DNA of 64,000 nucleotides from Dechloromonas sp. CZR5 (GTDB lineage: Bacteria > Pseudomonadota > Gammaproteobacteria > Burkholderiales > Rhodocyclaceae), in contig NZ_VUYQ01000006.1 in NCBI RefSeq assembly GCF_008711155.1, positions 1-64,000 on the forward strand. Reading direction: 5' to 3'. How positions within the stretch are numbered: the first letter of the stretch is position 1; every line of letters begins with the position of its first letter. Position numbers and translations under genes: made by a program. Shown here in pieces: positions 54,009 to 63,330 of this stretch. Under the pieces are notes generated by a model. It had not been told where the DNA came from, did not search any database, and worked only from the letters and a program-made list of their open reading frames with translations.

Positions 54009-55661
54009 ATGGCTGCCATACCTACGCCAACCACTTCCTATTCCGCCTCCGATCCGGGTTTTGCTGCGCTGCCGCTCGATGAGTTGCTGACCGGCGAAGC
54101 CGACCTGATTGCACGCATCAAGCTGTGCTACGGAGCCGACCGGGACAGCTTCGAACGCGACGTGCTGCCCCTCATTTGCCGTTACGCCGCCTGCGTGCAC
54201 CTGCTACCGGCGACTGCCGACAACTATTTCAGCAAGCCGGGCGGGCTCCTGCGCCTTGGCCTCGAAACCGCTTTTTTCAGTCTGCAAGGCACCGACGCCC
54301 ATATCTTCTCGGGGCGAATGAGCATCTCCGCACGCCGCCAACTGGAACCGCGCTGGCGCCATGCAACCTTCATTGCAGGTCTGTGCTGCGAGTTGCATCG
54401 CCTGATGAGCCATGTAATCGTCACCGATGCCGCCGGCGAGTCATGGTCGGCCTTCCTGATGCCGCTAGCCGACTGGCTGGCTGCCCATCGCGCCGAGCGC
54501 TATTTCCTGCGCTGGCGACCCCTGGCGATCGAAACCCGTGGTCTGGGTCTGTTCGCCCTTCCCCTAGTCGTACCACCGGCCGTCATGGCCGATCTTTCCG
54601 AGGGCAATAGCGTCATCGTGCCGCATCTGCTGGCCAGTATTAGCGGTATCCCGATCTATCGTGAGCACAATATCCTCGATGAACTCGTCCGCCGCTCGTT
54701 GGCCTTGGTCATCAACCGCAACCTTGCGGCCAGCGCCGACCGCTACGGGTCGCCGCAGTATGGCTCGCATCTGGAACGCTATCTGGTCGATGCACTGCGG
54801 CGACTCGCCAGCAGGAATCCAGCCTGGATGCCCAATCGCGAGAAGTCGCGCCTTTGGCTGGGCCAAGACGGCCTGTTCCTGGTCTGGCCCGGCGGCGCCG
54901 AGGATATCTGTCAATTGCTTGAATCCGACCAGTTGGCGGGAATTCCCAAGGCGCCGGAAACCATGCTTGAACTCCTGCTGGCCGCCGGCGTCTTCGAAGC
55001 GCCCGGCGCCGAGCGCTCGACCTGGTCCATCCTGCCGCCGGGCGCCAAGACGCCGCTGGAAGCCACGAAATTTTCGTCGCCGGCCATCGCCCTCGCCGGG
55101 ATCGATCCACCACCGGAAATCTTGCCGCAAGCCCTGGAATTCAAGCCGGTGCCGACGCCTGCCTCGGCTGGACCGCCAACGCCCCAGTCCGCCCCAACGC
55201 TGATACCGGAGAATTCCCAGTTACCGCTGATTCCGCCGCCCGTCGGCGACAACGACGCCAATGCAGCACCGGTAGAGGATGGTGCCGGCTCATCCCCGCA
55301 GGCGTCTGCGAGGAGCACATTCGCCTTGCAAGCCCCCATGCGCCTGAATCCCCTGGTGCGGGACGCCCTGGCGAATGCCGTTCGGACGCTGAACGAAGGC
55401 ATGGGGCCGCCCATCGTGTGCGCCGTCGCCCAAGGGCTTTTCGTGCCACTCGATGAATTCGTGCGCCGTGGCGTTCAACCATCCCTAGCCATGCGCGCCC
55501 TCAGCGAAACGAGCATGCTGGTCAAGCAAGCCCCCAACGGTCCACCGACACACTCCCACGAGTTCGACGGTCACCAGACTATCGGTATCGTACTCGACCC
55601 GCGCTACGTGAGCGGACTCGATCCGGCTGCCTTTGCCGCGTCACCCGAAGAGAGCAGCTGA
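54009..55661 (+). CDS. traI: TraI-like MobH-family protein with a degenerate HD site
   Basis: A 550-residue protein matching the SXT/ICE TraI N-terminal domain: ERDVLPLICRYAACVHLLPA, PGGLLRLGLETAFFSLQ, EPRWRHATFIAGL and LADWLAAHRAERYFLRW. In MobH relaxases the corresponding positions hold an HH before the GGL block, an RHGLE, and an LLHDVGKP motif that bind metals. Here these read NYFS, RLGLE and CCELHRLM, so the metal ligands are missing. The C-terminal third is Pro-rich, followed by a winged-helix-like end (QGLFVPLDEFVRRGVQ). It is 9 bp upstream-coupled to traD. Transfer involvement is likely, nicking activity doubtful. Confidence 0.8.
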   Translation: MAAIPTPTTSYSASDPGFAALPLDELLTGEADLIARIKLCYGADRDSFERDVLPLICRYAACVHLLPATADNYFSKPGGLLRLGLETAFFSLQGTDAHIFSGRMSISARRQLEPRWRHATFIAGLCCELHRLMSHVIVTDAAGESWSAFLMPLADWLAAHRAERYFLRWRPLAIETRGLGLFALPLVVPPAVMADLSEGNSVIVPHLLASISGIPIYREHNILDELVRRSLALVINRNLAASADRYGSPQYGSHLERYLVDALRRLASRNPAWMPNREKSRLWLGQDGLFLVWPGGAEDICQLLESDQLAGIPKAPETMLELLLAAGVFEAPGAERSTWSILPPGAKTPLEATKFSSPAIALAGIDPPPEILPQALEFKPVPTPASAGPPTPQSAPTLIPENSQLPLIPPPVGDNDANAAPVEDGAGSSPQASARSTFALQAPMRLNPLVRDALANAVRTLNEGMGPPIVCAVAQGLFVPLDEFVRRGVQPSLAMRALSETSMLVKQAPNGPPTHSHEFDGHQTIGIVLDPRYVSGLDPAAFAASPEESS

Positions 55662-55662
55662 G

Positions 55663-57570
55663 ATGCTGGTCCGCAACTATGAGATGCCTTGGCGCCGTTC
55701 CTACGAAGCCTATGCAGGCATCAGTTGGGGACTGGCGCTGGTCTATTTCGTGGTGACCGGCATCACCGGCACTCTTCCCCGGCAACTGGCGCTGCCGCTT
55801 GCCCTCGTTTGTTTCGCCATGGGCGTGTTGCGAGTAGCCCAGGCGCTGCACATACTGATCCTGCGGGCCGCACTGTGCGGGCGTGCCATCGAAGTCATCG
55901 GTACCGACGATCTGGCCCGCTGCTGCCCTGACCCGTCCTCGGTGTTCCTGGGCTTCGGCTTCGAATGGCAGCCCGTGCATTCGCAGCGGCTCTATGAACT
56001 GGCCAAGATCGACTACCGGGAATTCACGGTATCGCCGCGCTGGCTGCAACTACTCGGTTACCACCCAAAGCCCCAACCGGATGCCGAGATCGGCCTGCCC
56101 TACATCCACGGTATCGAGCCGCAAGAAGTCCCCTTGCATCGGCCGCTGCAGAACTTTGAGGGCGGCACGCTGCTGGTCGGCACCACCCAGTCCGGCAAGG
56201 GCGTCGCCTTGGCCAATCTGATCACTCAGGCGATCCGGCGCGGCGACGTCGTTATCGTCATCGACCCGAAAAACAGCCGCCGGCTGAAACGAGTCGTCGA
56301 ACGCGCCTGCGCCGACTACCGCGAACCGGATACCTTCCTCGAATTTCACCCGGCGTTCCCGGAGCGCGGGGTACGCCTGGATTTCACCTTCAACTGGCAG
56401 AAGCCCACCGAGATCGCCTCACGCATCCAGTCCATCATGCCGCCGGACACGGCTGGGGCCTTCTCGGCCTTCGGCTGGGATGCCGTCAACGTCGTGGTGC
56501 AGGGTTTGGTCGAAATCGAAGAGCGGCCGAATCTGATGAAGCTCACCAAGTACATCGAGGGCGGCATCGAACCGGTCCTCGAAAGCTCGCTGCGCCGCTA
56601 CTACGACCAGACCCTGGGCGTCGGCTGGCACGACCTGCCGGCGATGAAGAAGCTGCTCAACGACGCTCAGCGCGGCAACCTGAAGCGACCATCGGAAGCT
56701 GCCAGCGCCGATCTGATGGCCTTCGTCGCTTACTACGAGCACCACATCGCCCAGAGCCAGCGCAACAAGGTGATCGACGCCCAAGTGCGCACCTTTCGCC
56801 ATAACCGGGAGCATTACCAGAAAATCACCGCCAACCTGCTGCCCATCCTGTCGATGCTGACCTCGGGAGATTTGGGACGCAGCCTGTCACCGGACCCGTT
56901 CGATGCGGACGACACCCGGCCGATCATGAATTTCGAGAAGGTCGAGCGCGCCGGCCATGTGCTCTACATGTGCCTGGATTCCCTACCCGATCCGTCGGTC
57001 GCCTCGGCCATTGGCGCTCTGGCTCTGGCCGATCAAGCGGCCCGGGCCGGCATGCGCTACAACCTGGGGATTTACCGGCGCATTGCGCTGTTCGTCGATG
57101 AAGTAGCCAATGTCATCAATCAGCCGTTGATCGAGATCCTCAACAAGGGGGCCGAGGGCGGCATCTTCACCACCTGCGCCATGCAGACCCTGGCCGATCT
57201 GGCCAAGCGGCTGGGCAGCGAGGACGCCGCGCGCATGGCCCTGGGCAATCTCAACAACCTGATCGCGCTGCGCACCAAGGACCGGCCGACCCAGGACTTC
57301 GTGGTCGAGACTTTCGGCAAGACGGCGATCCATACGGTGCGTGTCGGCCTCAGCCATGGTTCGGATGCCCATCTGGGTGACTTTTCGTCGAGCTATTCCG
57401 CGCAACTCACCGAGAGTCTCGAAGAGATGGTCCCGGCCGAGGTGCTGGGCAAGCTGCCAAATCTTCAGTACTTCGCGTCGGTATCGGGCGGCCGAATCAT
57501 CAAGGGGCGGTTTCCAATCCTTGATCCCGAGGCGGACTATCCCCACTTCGCAACGAAGGCCCCTTCATGA
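55663..57570 (+). CDS. traD: Conjugative coupling protein
   Basis: A 635-residue type IV coupling ATPase from ATG 55663, 2 bp after the traI stop. Two N-terminal membrane segments (about residues 18-65) are followed by the motor domain with Walker A GTTQSGKGVALAN (about residues 175-183) and Walker B-like RRIALFVDEVANVIN (about 475). The GKG ending of the P-loop, in place of GKT/S, is common in TraG/VirD4-type proteins. FHPAFPERGVRLDF and FGWDAVNVVVQGL also match SXT-type TraD. It delivers the relaxase-DNA complex to the secretion channel. Confidence 0.92.
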   Translation: MLVRNYEMPWRRSYEAYAGISWGLALVYFVVTGITGTLPRQLALPLALVCFAMGVLRVAQALHILILRAALCGRAIEVIGTDDLARCCPDPSSVFLGFGFEWQPVHSQRLYELAKIDYREFTVSPRWLQLLGYHPKPQPDAEIGLPYIHGIEPQEVPLHRPLQNFEGGTLLVGTTQSGKGVALANLITQAIRRGDVVIVIDPKNSRRLKRVVERACADYREPDTFLEFHPAFPERGVRLDFTFNWQKPTEIASRIQSIMPPDTAGAFSAFGWDAVNVVVQGLVEIEERPNLMKLTKYIEGGIEPVLESSLRRYYDQTLGVGWHDLPAMKKLLNDAQRGNLKRPSEAASADLMAFVAYYEHHIAQSQRNKVIDAQVRTFRHNREHYQKITANLLPILSMLTSGDLGRSLSPDPFDADDTRPIMNFEKVERAGHVLYMCLDSLPDPSVASAIGALALADQAARAGMRYNLGIYRRIALFVDEVANVINQPLIEILNKGAEGGIFTTCAMQTLADLAKRLGSEDAARMALGNLNNLIALRTKDRPTQDFVVETFGKTAIHTVRVGLSHGSDAHLGDFSSSYSAQLTESLEEMVPAEVLGKLPNLQYFASVSGGRIIKGRFPILDPEADYPHFATKAPS

Positions 57571-58190
57571 TCCGCGCCGTCACCATACTGTCCCTCGTGA
57601 TCCTGCTGATGTTGGTGCTGTACGTGCCGTCATCCCACCCGCCGGAACGCTTCCTCGAGCAGCTACGCACTGAACACGAGCTGGCCACCGCATACTGGGG
57701 AGTAGAACCCGCCCTGCGCATGCTCGACCGAGCGGTGCGAATGCAAGAAGCAACGGCCAATGTCACCCCGATCCCGACCGCGAAAAATGCGCCCTCTACT
57801 GCTGGCGTCAATGGGGCGGTGTCCCAGGAAATGTCCGCAGTTAATCGGCGCCTCTTCGACAACGCCTATTTCCGCTCGGTCGATGCCCTGCTCCTGCTTG
57901 CCAGCTATCGGCTGGCCACACTGCTCGAATGGCTGCCCTGGGTGACCGCGTTCGTTCTCGCTGCCCTTGTCGATGGCGGATTGGCACGGCTCGTCAAAGC
58001 CAAGGAATTCTTGCAACACGACCCGGAGATGTTCGCTCTTTATGCCAGCCTGGGCATCGTCACCCTCTGTCTGACAGTCATTGGCTTCGTGCTGCCAATG
58101 ACGCTGCCGCCACTATTGCTTCCGTGCGTGCCGCTGGCGGTTGGAGTGCTGGCGGGGCGGGCGCTGGGATGTTTTCATCGACGGGCGTAG
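57567..58190 (+). CDS. DUF4400-type ICE membrane protein
   Basis: A 207-residue inner-membrane protein overlapping the traD stop codon (ATGA). Segments at about residues 5-20, 105-135 and 153-200 are hydrophobic. The position directly after traD and the topology match the DUF4400 proteins of SXT/R391 and related ICEs. Its function is unknown; it probably supports mating-pair assembly or the coupling protein. Its 3' end overlaps the convergent gene at 58175-58975 by 16 bp. Confidence 0.7.
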   Translation: MIRAVTILSLVILLMLVLYVPSSHPPERFLEQLRTEHELATAYWGVEPALRMLDRAVRMQEATANVTPIPTAKNAPSTAGVNGAVSQEMSAVNRRLFDNAYFRSVDALLLLASYRLATLLEWLPWVTAFVLAALVDGGLARLVKAKEFLQHDPEMFALYASLGIVTLCLTVIGFVLPMTLPPLLLPCVPLAVGVLAGRALGCFHRRA

Positions 58191-58975
58191 CCAGGAACAT
58201 TCCCATGGAATTCGCTGCTGCGCTGCCTACGTTGCGCCACGATGGCATCCAAGCGCTCTCTGGCCAATTCCGGGTGCTCCATCCAGGCATCGCAAGAATG
58301 TCGCGGATTCCACGCGTGGTATAGCCAAGGGAAGGCGACCAAGAACACAAAAGCCAACGCCCCCAAGGCGGCGGCCCTCTCCATCCACCCACCGTCCCCG
58401 TTCAGCCCGGATAGGATTTCGCCCATGATGGAATACTCGCGCATTCCCCAATCCATCAGCATCAACCCCAGCACCGAGAACGACAAGCGGGCAAACGCCG
58501 CCATTTCATTCCGATTCTGACGCTCCAAGGCTTCAGCTTTCTCTACCTGAGCAATCCAGAATGCATCCTTGTCCTTGAGCGCGCGCAGTTTGGCTTCGGT
58601 CACCGGTACCCGTCCCCCGGCATATCGCCGCTCACTTGTCTCACGCACAGGCTCGGCGATGCTACGCAGCATGCTGCCCAAGCGGTTATCGGTCAGCACA
58701 GATCCTACGGATTCCACCACGTAGCGTGCCACCGGAGAAAGCACCGCCATCCATAGGGCATAAGCGACTGAGGCCAAACCCAACCTGGCCATCGTAGCGC
58801 TGCCAAGCGATGTCCAATCCATGCTCAGAATATTGCGATGGGCGACCCATGCCAGGGCGACATCGAGAGCGATTGCCACCGACAACAACACCATCGCAAA
58901 TCGATATTCGGTCACCTTGTCGAGCAGCCGAAATCCCTCCTCGGTTGCCTCTTTCGCTGCATTTCCTGCATCCAT
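58175..58975 (-). CDS. Hypothetical membrane protein, antiparallel within the transfer region
   Basis: A 266-residue protein. I chose ATG 58975 because GAGGGGACGAAG precedes it; ATGs at 59008 and 59026 are alternatives. Hydrophobic segments at about residues 26-43, 55-75, 165-182 and 208-225 frame a charged region (SERRYAGGRVPVTEAKLRAL). I do not recognise it. It is the only minus-strand gene among the plus-strand tra genes and overlaps the DUF4400 gene tail by 16 bp, so it has its own promoter. Surface or entry exclusion is a possibility from such a position, without direct evidence. Confidence 0.6.
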   Translation of the reverse strand: MDAGNAAKEATEEGFRLLDKVTEYRFAMVLLSVAIALDVALAWVAHRNILSMDWTSLGSATMARLGLASVAYALWMAVLSPVARYVVESVGSVLTDNRLGSMLRSIAEPVRETSERRYAGGRVPVTEAKLRALKDKDAFWIAQVEKAEALERQNRNEMAAFARLSFSVLGLMLMDWGMREYSIMGEILSGLNGDGGWMERAAALGALAFVFLVAFPWLYHAWNPRHSCDAWMEHPELARERLDAIVAQRRQRSSEFHGNVPGYARR

Positions 58976-59178
58976 CTTCGTCCCCTCATCCTGATCGCCT
59001 GTACCCATGCACCGGCCAGTAGGCATATCGTAACGTCATCGACCATCCATTTTTCCGACCTCGATGGCGAAATCCCCCTCATAAGCGCTCCATTCCAGGG
59101 AGACGTCCCACGTGGCACCGCCTACTCTTCGACCATGCGCCCGTAAGCGCAATACGTCACCGAATTGAGGTCAGGCCC

Positions 59179-59661
59179 ATGTTCACTGCTGCATCGACGA
59201 CGCACCGGCACAACACACTCCTCCATCCGCAGGAGATCATCGAAACCCGCCTGTGGCTCGAAGAGCACGACTGGCTGTACCGGTTGCTACACAGCGAAGC
59301 CAACGTGTCGCCGACCTTTCGTCTCCCCGATCTCATCAGCGCCTGCGTTTCGCAGGTCTTCGCCCAGCCGGATGCACCCGCACGCATCTTCCGGTTCCTC
59401 GGTACCGAGTTGGTGCTGCGCTCGCCGCAGACTCCACGCCGCCGCGAGTCGATGTGGCGGAGCCAATACCTGTTGCTGCAGGACCTGCAACGCTCGCCTG
59501 CCAACCGCCACCCCAACCCCAAATTCCAACTCGACCAATTGACAACGGCCTGCGCAGCGCTGTGCCGCGCGCATGACCCGGAAGGCACCAGTGTCTTGCA
59601 ACAGGCCCGTCTCAATATGGTGGAGCGCTCCCAATTCGAGCGATTAAGCGCGTCTGGTTAA
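59179..59661 (+). CDS. Hypothetical ICE protein
   Basis: A 160-residue soluble protein from ATG 59179 (TTGAGGTCAGGCCC site). It is helix-rich and mildly basic, with segments such as LEEHDWLYRLLHSEANV, RLPDLISACVSQVF and SMWRSQYLLLQDLQ. No known motif. It resembles the short unknown proteins encoded between traD and the pilus genes in many ICEs and precedes the lytic transglycosylase gene by 190 bp. Confidence 0.55.
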   Translation: MFTAASTTHRHNTLLHPQEIIETRLWLEEHDWLYRLLHSEANVSPTFRLPDLISACVSQVFAQPDAPARIFRFLGTELVLRSPQTPRRRESMWRSQYLLLQDLQRSPANRHPNPKFQLDQLTTACAALCRAHDPEGTSVLQQARLNMVERSQFERLSASG

Positions 59662-59848
59662 GGGCCACCTGACCTCAAATCCGCACCCAGTCGTACCCGC
59701 CCTACGCTGCCCCGTTCTCTCATCATCACCTTGCCCGGTTAAATCCGGACCAACCCGAATCCCACCCAGGCTGTCCGCATACCGCTGACTACCCACCTGG
59801 CTGCCCGCCGCTCGGCAGTCCATCCCGATTCTGTTGGAGAGGTGATCC

Positions 59849-60397
59849 ATGCGCTCGTCGCCCTTTGTCTCCCTTGCTGCCATGGCTGTCATGGCAACGC
59901 TTTCCCCGCAAGCATTGGCCTGTTGGGGAGAGGCAGGACAGCGCTATGGCGTGTCCGCCGATCTGCTCTATGCGATCGCCCGGGTCGAATCGAACCTGAA
60001 CCCGAAGGCCGTCAACCGCTCACACTTTCAACGCACCGGGTCCTACGACATTGGACTCATGCAGATCAACAACCGTCATCTATCAGTACTGTCACGCCAC
60101 GGCATCAGGGAATCGGACCTTTATGATCCTTGCACCAACATTCAGGTTGGTGCCTGGCTGCTGTCCGATCTGTTTTCCCGGCGCGGAACGACATGGGATG
60201 CGGTCGGTGCCTACAACGCAGCCTGCTCGCAACTCAAAGGCGAGGCTTGCACCAAAGCCCGCGCCCAATATGCTTGGCGGGTTTACCGCCAATTGCCTGC
60301 CCAACGCAGCAGCCAATTCGTCAGGGTACCGAACACCCTCAAACCGATAGCCTCGAGCGAAATGCTTGCCCTGATGTCAGTGCGGGTGGCGCCATGA
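59849..60397 (+). CDS. VirB1/IagB-like lytic transglycosylase
   Basis: A 182-residue exported protein: ATG 59849 after GAGAGGTGATCC, a signal peptide ending near ALA (residue 24), then an SLT domain with the catalytic Glu in [15 protein letters not shown] and the typical [13 protein letters not shown] and VGAYNAAC motifs. It opens the peptidoglycan for pilus assembly. Several cysteines (for instance CWGEAG, DPCTNIQ, NAACSQ) suggest disulfides. Its stop overlaps the next gene's start (ATGA). Confidence 0.9.
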   Translation: MRSSPFVSLAAMAVMATLSPQALACWGEAGQRYGVSADLLYAIARVESNLNPKAVNRSHFQRTGSYDIGLMQINNRHLSVLSRHGIRESDLYDPCTNIQVGAWLLSDLFSRRGTTWDAVGAYNAACSQLKGEACTKARAQYAWRVYRQLPAQRSSQFVRVPNTLKPIASSEMLALMSVRVAP

Positions 60398-61068
60398 GAT
60401 TTGGCTCACTACACCACTGGACGATTGGCCTCATGGGCGGCTGCGCCCTCCTGGCCGCCTCGTGCAGCCTGTTCCCCAGGCCGCCATCACCCGATCACCA
60501 AGCGATCACGCAGCGCTCTGCACCGGCGCAGTTGGCCCAACTCAATTTCGGCCAGCAGGCGACGTTTGCACGCTGCACACCTCCCGCTTGCCCGATCCGT
60601 ACCCCCAAGACGCTCGCACAGGAAACGCCTGCCTCATCGGCCAAGCGCATCGATGCGCCCATCACAACCGAGCCCGCCTCGCCCACAGTACCGTCACCCC
60701 CTGTACCGAAAGAGGAAATCTCCCGCACGCTCACCCTGCGTTTCGGCCTGGGCAGTTCCAAGCTGAGCCCCGCCGCCCGCACTGAATTGAATGGTGCAAT
60801 GGCCGACTGGAGGTCGACAGGCCACATCACGATCATCGGCCGTACCGACAATACCGGGCCGTTGGCTTTCAATGATTCGCTGGCGCTCGCACGCGCCCTG
60901 GCGGTCCGCGACCACCTCCTCAAAACCTATCCGACGCTGACGCCGGCGCTGACTGTCAAGGCACAAGGCGGGTGCTGCTTCATTGCCCCGAACGATACCC
61001 AAGCCGGCCGCATACAAAACCGCCGGGTCGAAGTGGTCTTCCAGATGAACGAAGGCCTTCCGCCATGA
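60394..61068 (+). CDS. OmpA-domain lipoprotein of the transfer region
   Basis: A 224-residue protein from ATG 60394, coupled to the transglycosylase gene. The leader ends in a lipobox LLAASC (Cys about residue 24), giving a lipoprotein. A Pro/Thr-rich linker leads to a C-terminal OmpA-like peptidoglycan-binding domain (about residues 115-224): [27 protein letters not shown], and a terminal NRRVEVVF. In the Pal/OmpA fold the Asp and Arg of these motifs contact diaminopimelate. It probably anchors the mating apparatus to the cell wall. Confidence 0.85.
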   Translation: MRFGSLHHWTIGLMGGCALLAASCSLFPRPPSPDHQAITQRSAPAQLAQLNFGQQATFARCTPPACPIRTPKTLAQETPASSAKRIDAPITTEPASPTVPSPPVPKEEISRTLTLRFGLGSSKLSPAARTELNGAMADWRSTGHITIIGRTDNTGPLAFNDSLALARALAVRDHLLKTYPTLTPALTVKAQGGCCFIAPNDTQAGRIQNRRVEVVFQMNEGLPP

Positions 61069-61198
61069 CGCCTGGCGGCTCGAACTGAGCGATTTCTGTC
61101 CTTCACCCGCCGAGCACGCGCTCCCACCTGCAGGGCATCCCGATGCCTACCTGCCTTTCCCACCCCATTCGACGTTCCACTCTTCCCCGGAGGTTCTC

Positions 61199-61549
61199 AT
61201 GAACACTGCTGTGCTGGTTTCTTCCCCCCGTGTTGCCGTGCGCAAACCGATCATGGTCGCGATGCTGCTGGCGACGATCGCCCTTGGCCTTGGTATCGCC
61301 TTTCCCGGCTACGCCCTGGACCTGGTCGCCTTTACCGGCATCACCGGCCCGCTGACCTCGGCGCTGACCCAGATCGCCGCCCTCGGCCCTGGCATCAAGG
61401 CCCTGGTCGGCTTCGTCGGGTTCGTGGTCGCGCTCATCTCGCTCTCCGCGTTACGCAACTTCGGGCCGGTCCTGTTTTACGTGGGCCTCGCCATTTTCGC
61501 CGCCGTTGGTCTCGTGATCGCCGGCGCGATCATGGGCGCGGTGATCTGA
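61199..61549 (+). CDS. traA: Putative F-type pilin (TraA-like)
   Basis: A 116-residue protein from ATG 61199 (CGGAGGTTCTC site). After a basic leader come a long first hydrophobic segment (about residues 19-42, possible leader peptide ending near YALD), then two membrane helices (LGPGIKALVGFVGFVVALIS and LFYVGLAIFAAVGLVIAGA) separated by a short basic turn. This matches F-type prepilin architecture and the position immediately upstream of traL. The pilin call rests on size, topology and location, not on strong sequence identity. Confidence 0.7.
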   Translation: MNTAVLVSSPRVAVRKPIMVAMLLATIALGLGIAFPGYALDLVAFTGITGPLTSALTQIAALGPGIKALVGFVGFVVALISLSALRNFGPVLFYVGLAIFAAVGLVIAGAIMGAVI

Positions 61550-61578
61550 AACGCCGGCATCGACTCCAGGAGAGCGAT

Positions 61579-61878
61579 ATGCAAGCAGACACCTATATTC
61601 CACGGCGTCTCGATGACCAATGGAAGATCGGCTTCTGGGATGTCGATGTCGCCGCGCCGATCCTGTTCATGTTTTTCGTGGGCTACATGTCCGGCAGCAA
61701 GACCTCGTTCGCCGTCTGCATGGCGGCGGGCATCTTCGTCTCGCGCTGGATCTCGTGCATCAAGGCGGACAAGCATCCGGCCTTCGCCATCCACTGGCTG
61801 TACTGGCACCTCCCGGCCAGTCCGCTGACCACGATGCGCGCCACGCCGCCATCGCACATCCGCCGCATGGTCGGCTAA
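61579..61878 (+). CDS. traL: Type IV conjugative transfer protein TraL
   Basis: A 99-residue protein from ATG 61579 (AGGAGAGCGAT site) with the TraL pattern: YIPRRLDDQWKIGFWDVDV, a hydrophobic segment (PILFMFFVGYMSG), a second hydrophobic segment and the HWLYWHLP region. TraL is a small inner-membrane component of the F-type system, counterpart of VirB3. It is followed after 17 bp by traE. Confidence 0.88.
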   Translation: MQADTYIPRRLDDQWKIGFWDVDVAAPILFMFFVGYMSGSKTSFAVCMAAGIFVSRWISCIKADKHPAFAIHWLYWHLPASPLTTMRATPPSHIRRMVG

Positions 61879-61895
61879 GCCCAGGAGAAGAACCC

Positions 61896-62462
61896 ATGGA
61901 CTTCGAACGACTCAACGGCGACATCAAGGAAATGCGCCGCCGCAACCGGGGGCTCGGTCTGACCGTGGGCGTCCTGGCGGCCGGCCAGATCCTTGCCCTG
62001 ATCGTCATCCTCAACCTGCTCGGCACGGTACGCACCGTCGTCGTACCGCCCTCGATCGACAAGACCTTCTGGGTCACCCGCGACAAGGCGAGCAGCGAAT
62101 ACCTCGAGCAGATGGGCAGTTTCATCGCCTGGCTGGTCCTCGACGTAACGCCGGCCTCGATCGACTGGAAGAAGGACATCCTGCTCGGCTACGTCGAACC
62201 GGACCAGTACGGCCCGTTAAAGACCCGACAGGAAGTCGAAGCCGAACGCCTGAAGCGCATCAACGCCGCCACCGTGTTTGCCCCCCAGCAACTAGTTCCC
62301 AGCGAAGAGGGGCAGAGCGTCGTCGTCCGCGGGCGGCTACGCACCCTGGTCAATGGCTTCGAGACGGCCAACGACCTCAAGGCCTATCGAGTCGAGTTCA
62401 GCTACGCCGGTGCGCGTATGCATCTGAAAAGTTTCAAGGAGGTAGCCAATGTCGGCAACTGA
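61896..62462 (+). CDS. traE: Type IV conjugative transfer protein TraE
   Basis: A 188-residue protein from ATG 61896 (CCAGGAGAAGAACCC site). One N-terminal membrane helix (about residues 20-42) precedes a periplasmic domain with FWVTRDKASSEYLEQMGSF and PASIDWKKDILLGYV, as in TraE, the VirB8 counterpart of F-type systems. Its last 14 bp overlap the traK start. Confidence 0.9.
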   Translation: MDFERLNGDIKEMRRRNRGLGLTVGVLAAGQILALIVILNLLGTVRTVVVPPSIDKTFWVTRDKASSEYLEQMGSFIAWLVLDVTPASIDWKKDILLGYVEPDQYGPLKTRQEVEAERLKRINAATVFAPQQLVPSEEGQSVVVRGRLRTLVNGFETANDLKAYRVEFSYAGARMHLKSFKEVANVGN

Positions 62463-63330
62463 TACCCACCCGGCCCTATCCGGCTCTGCTCCCAAGCCGG
62501 CACCAAAACACGAACGGACGCTGGGCGCTGTGCTGGCCATCGCATGTGCCGGCCCCCTGATACCCCTGCCCGCCCAGGCACTGCAAGTCATCGAAACCAG
62601 CGACGGCGCTTCGGTCGAAGCCATCCTGTCGATCCGGGAACCGACCCGCATTCGCATCGAAGGGGCGTCGATCACTGACGTCTTCGGCAATATCCATTCG
62701 AGCCAATGTGGCATGGTGGCTGCCCTTCCCGCCACGCCGGGCATGACGCCAGCCAGTACCGGCTCATCGCCGATCAACCCGGCCGGCGAGATCGCCCTGA
62801 CCTGCGACCGCGACAAGGGCGAAATCTATGTCCGTCCGGTCGGCGATTCCGCCAAGCCGATCAATCTCTTCGTCGCATCGGCCAACGCCACCTACACCTT
62901 GCTGCTGCGCCGCTCGGATACCCCGGCCGATACGATCGTCATTCGCGACAGGACACCGAAGGCCTTGAAGCATGCGCCATCGGCCCAGCTTCCGGCTGGC
63001 CCGTCACCCAATCAGGTACGAGCCATGAAAGCGCTACTCGTGGCGATGGCGTCGGATCGCGTGCCACCGGATGTCCGGGTCGAAGAAACCCATGGCACGC
63101 TCCCGTTGTGGAACGAGGCGCGGTTTTCGCGGGTGCGCCAGTATGAGGGGCGCGGTCTGGTCGGCGAGAAATACATGCTGCAGAACGTCAGCGACGCGCC
63201 CATGGTCTTGGCCGAACAGGAATTCGACCGCGAGCGGGGCAGCGTCGTCGGTATTGCCGTCGAGCACCATAATCTTCGCCCTGGCGAGAGCACCAGTGTC
63301 TATGTAATCCGCCGCGGAGAGACGCCATGA
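62449..63330 (+). CDS. traK: Type IV conjugative transfer protein TraK
   Basis: A 293-residue periplasmic/outer-membrane-associated secretin-like protein, counterpart of VirB9. A hydrophobic leader (about residues 25-43, ending in PLPAQA) is preceded by an unusually long polar N-terminus, so a slightly later start is possible. The mature part has SIREPTRIRIEGASITDVF and IALTCDRDKGEIYVRP, typical of TraK. It overlaps both traE and traB, consistent with one translationally coupled operon. Confidence 0.88.
   Translation: MSATDTHPALSGSAPKPAPKHERTLGAVLAIACAGPLIPLPAQALQVIETSDGASVEAILSIREPTRIRIEGASITDVFGNIHSSQCGMVAALPATPGMTPASTGSSPINPAGEIALTCDRDKGEIYVRPVGDSAKPINLFVASANATYTLLLRRSDTPADTIVIRDRTPKALKHAPSAQLPAGPSPNQVRAMKALLVAMASDRVPPDVRVEETHGTLPLWNEARFSRVRQYEGRGLVGEKYMLQNVSDAPMVLAEQEFDRERGSVVGIAVEHHNLRPGESTSVYVIRRGETP

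Noticed and set aside
55663-57570. TraD P-loop ending GKG instead of GKT/S as a sign of inactivity
   Set aside because: The same GKG ending is usual in TraG/VirD4-type coupling proteins, so it is not evidence of loss of function.
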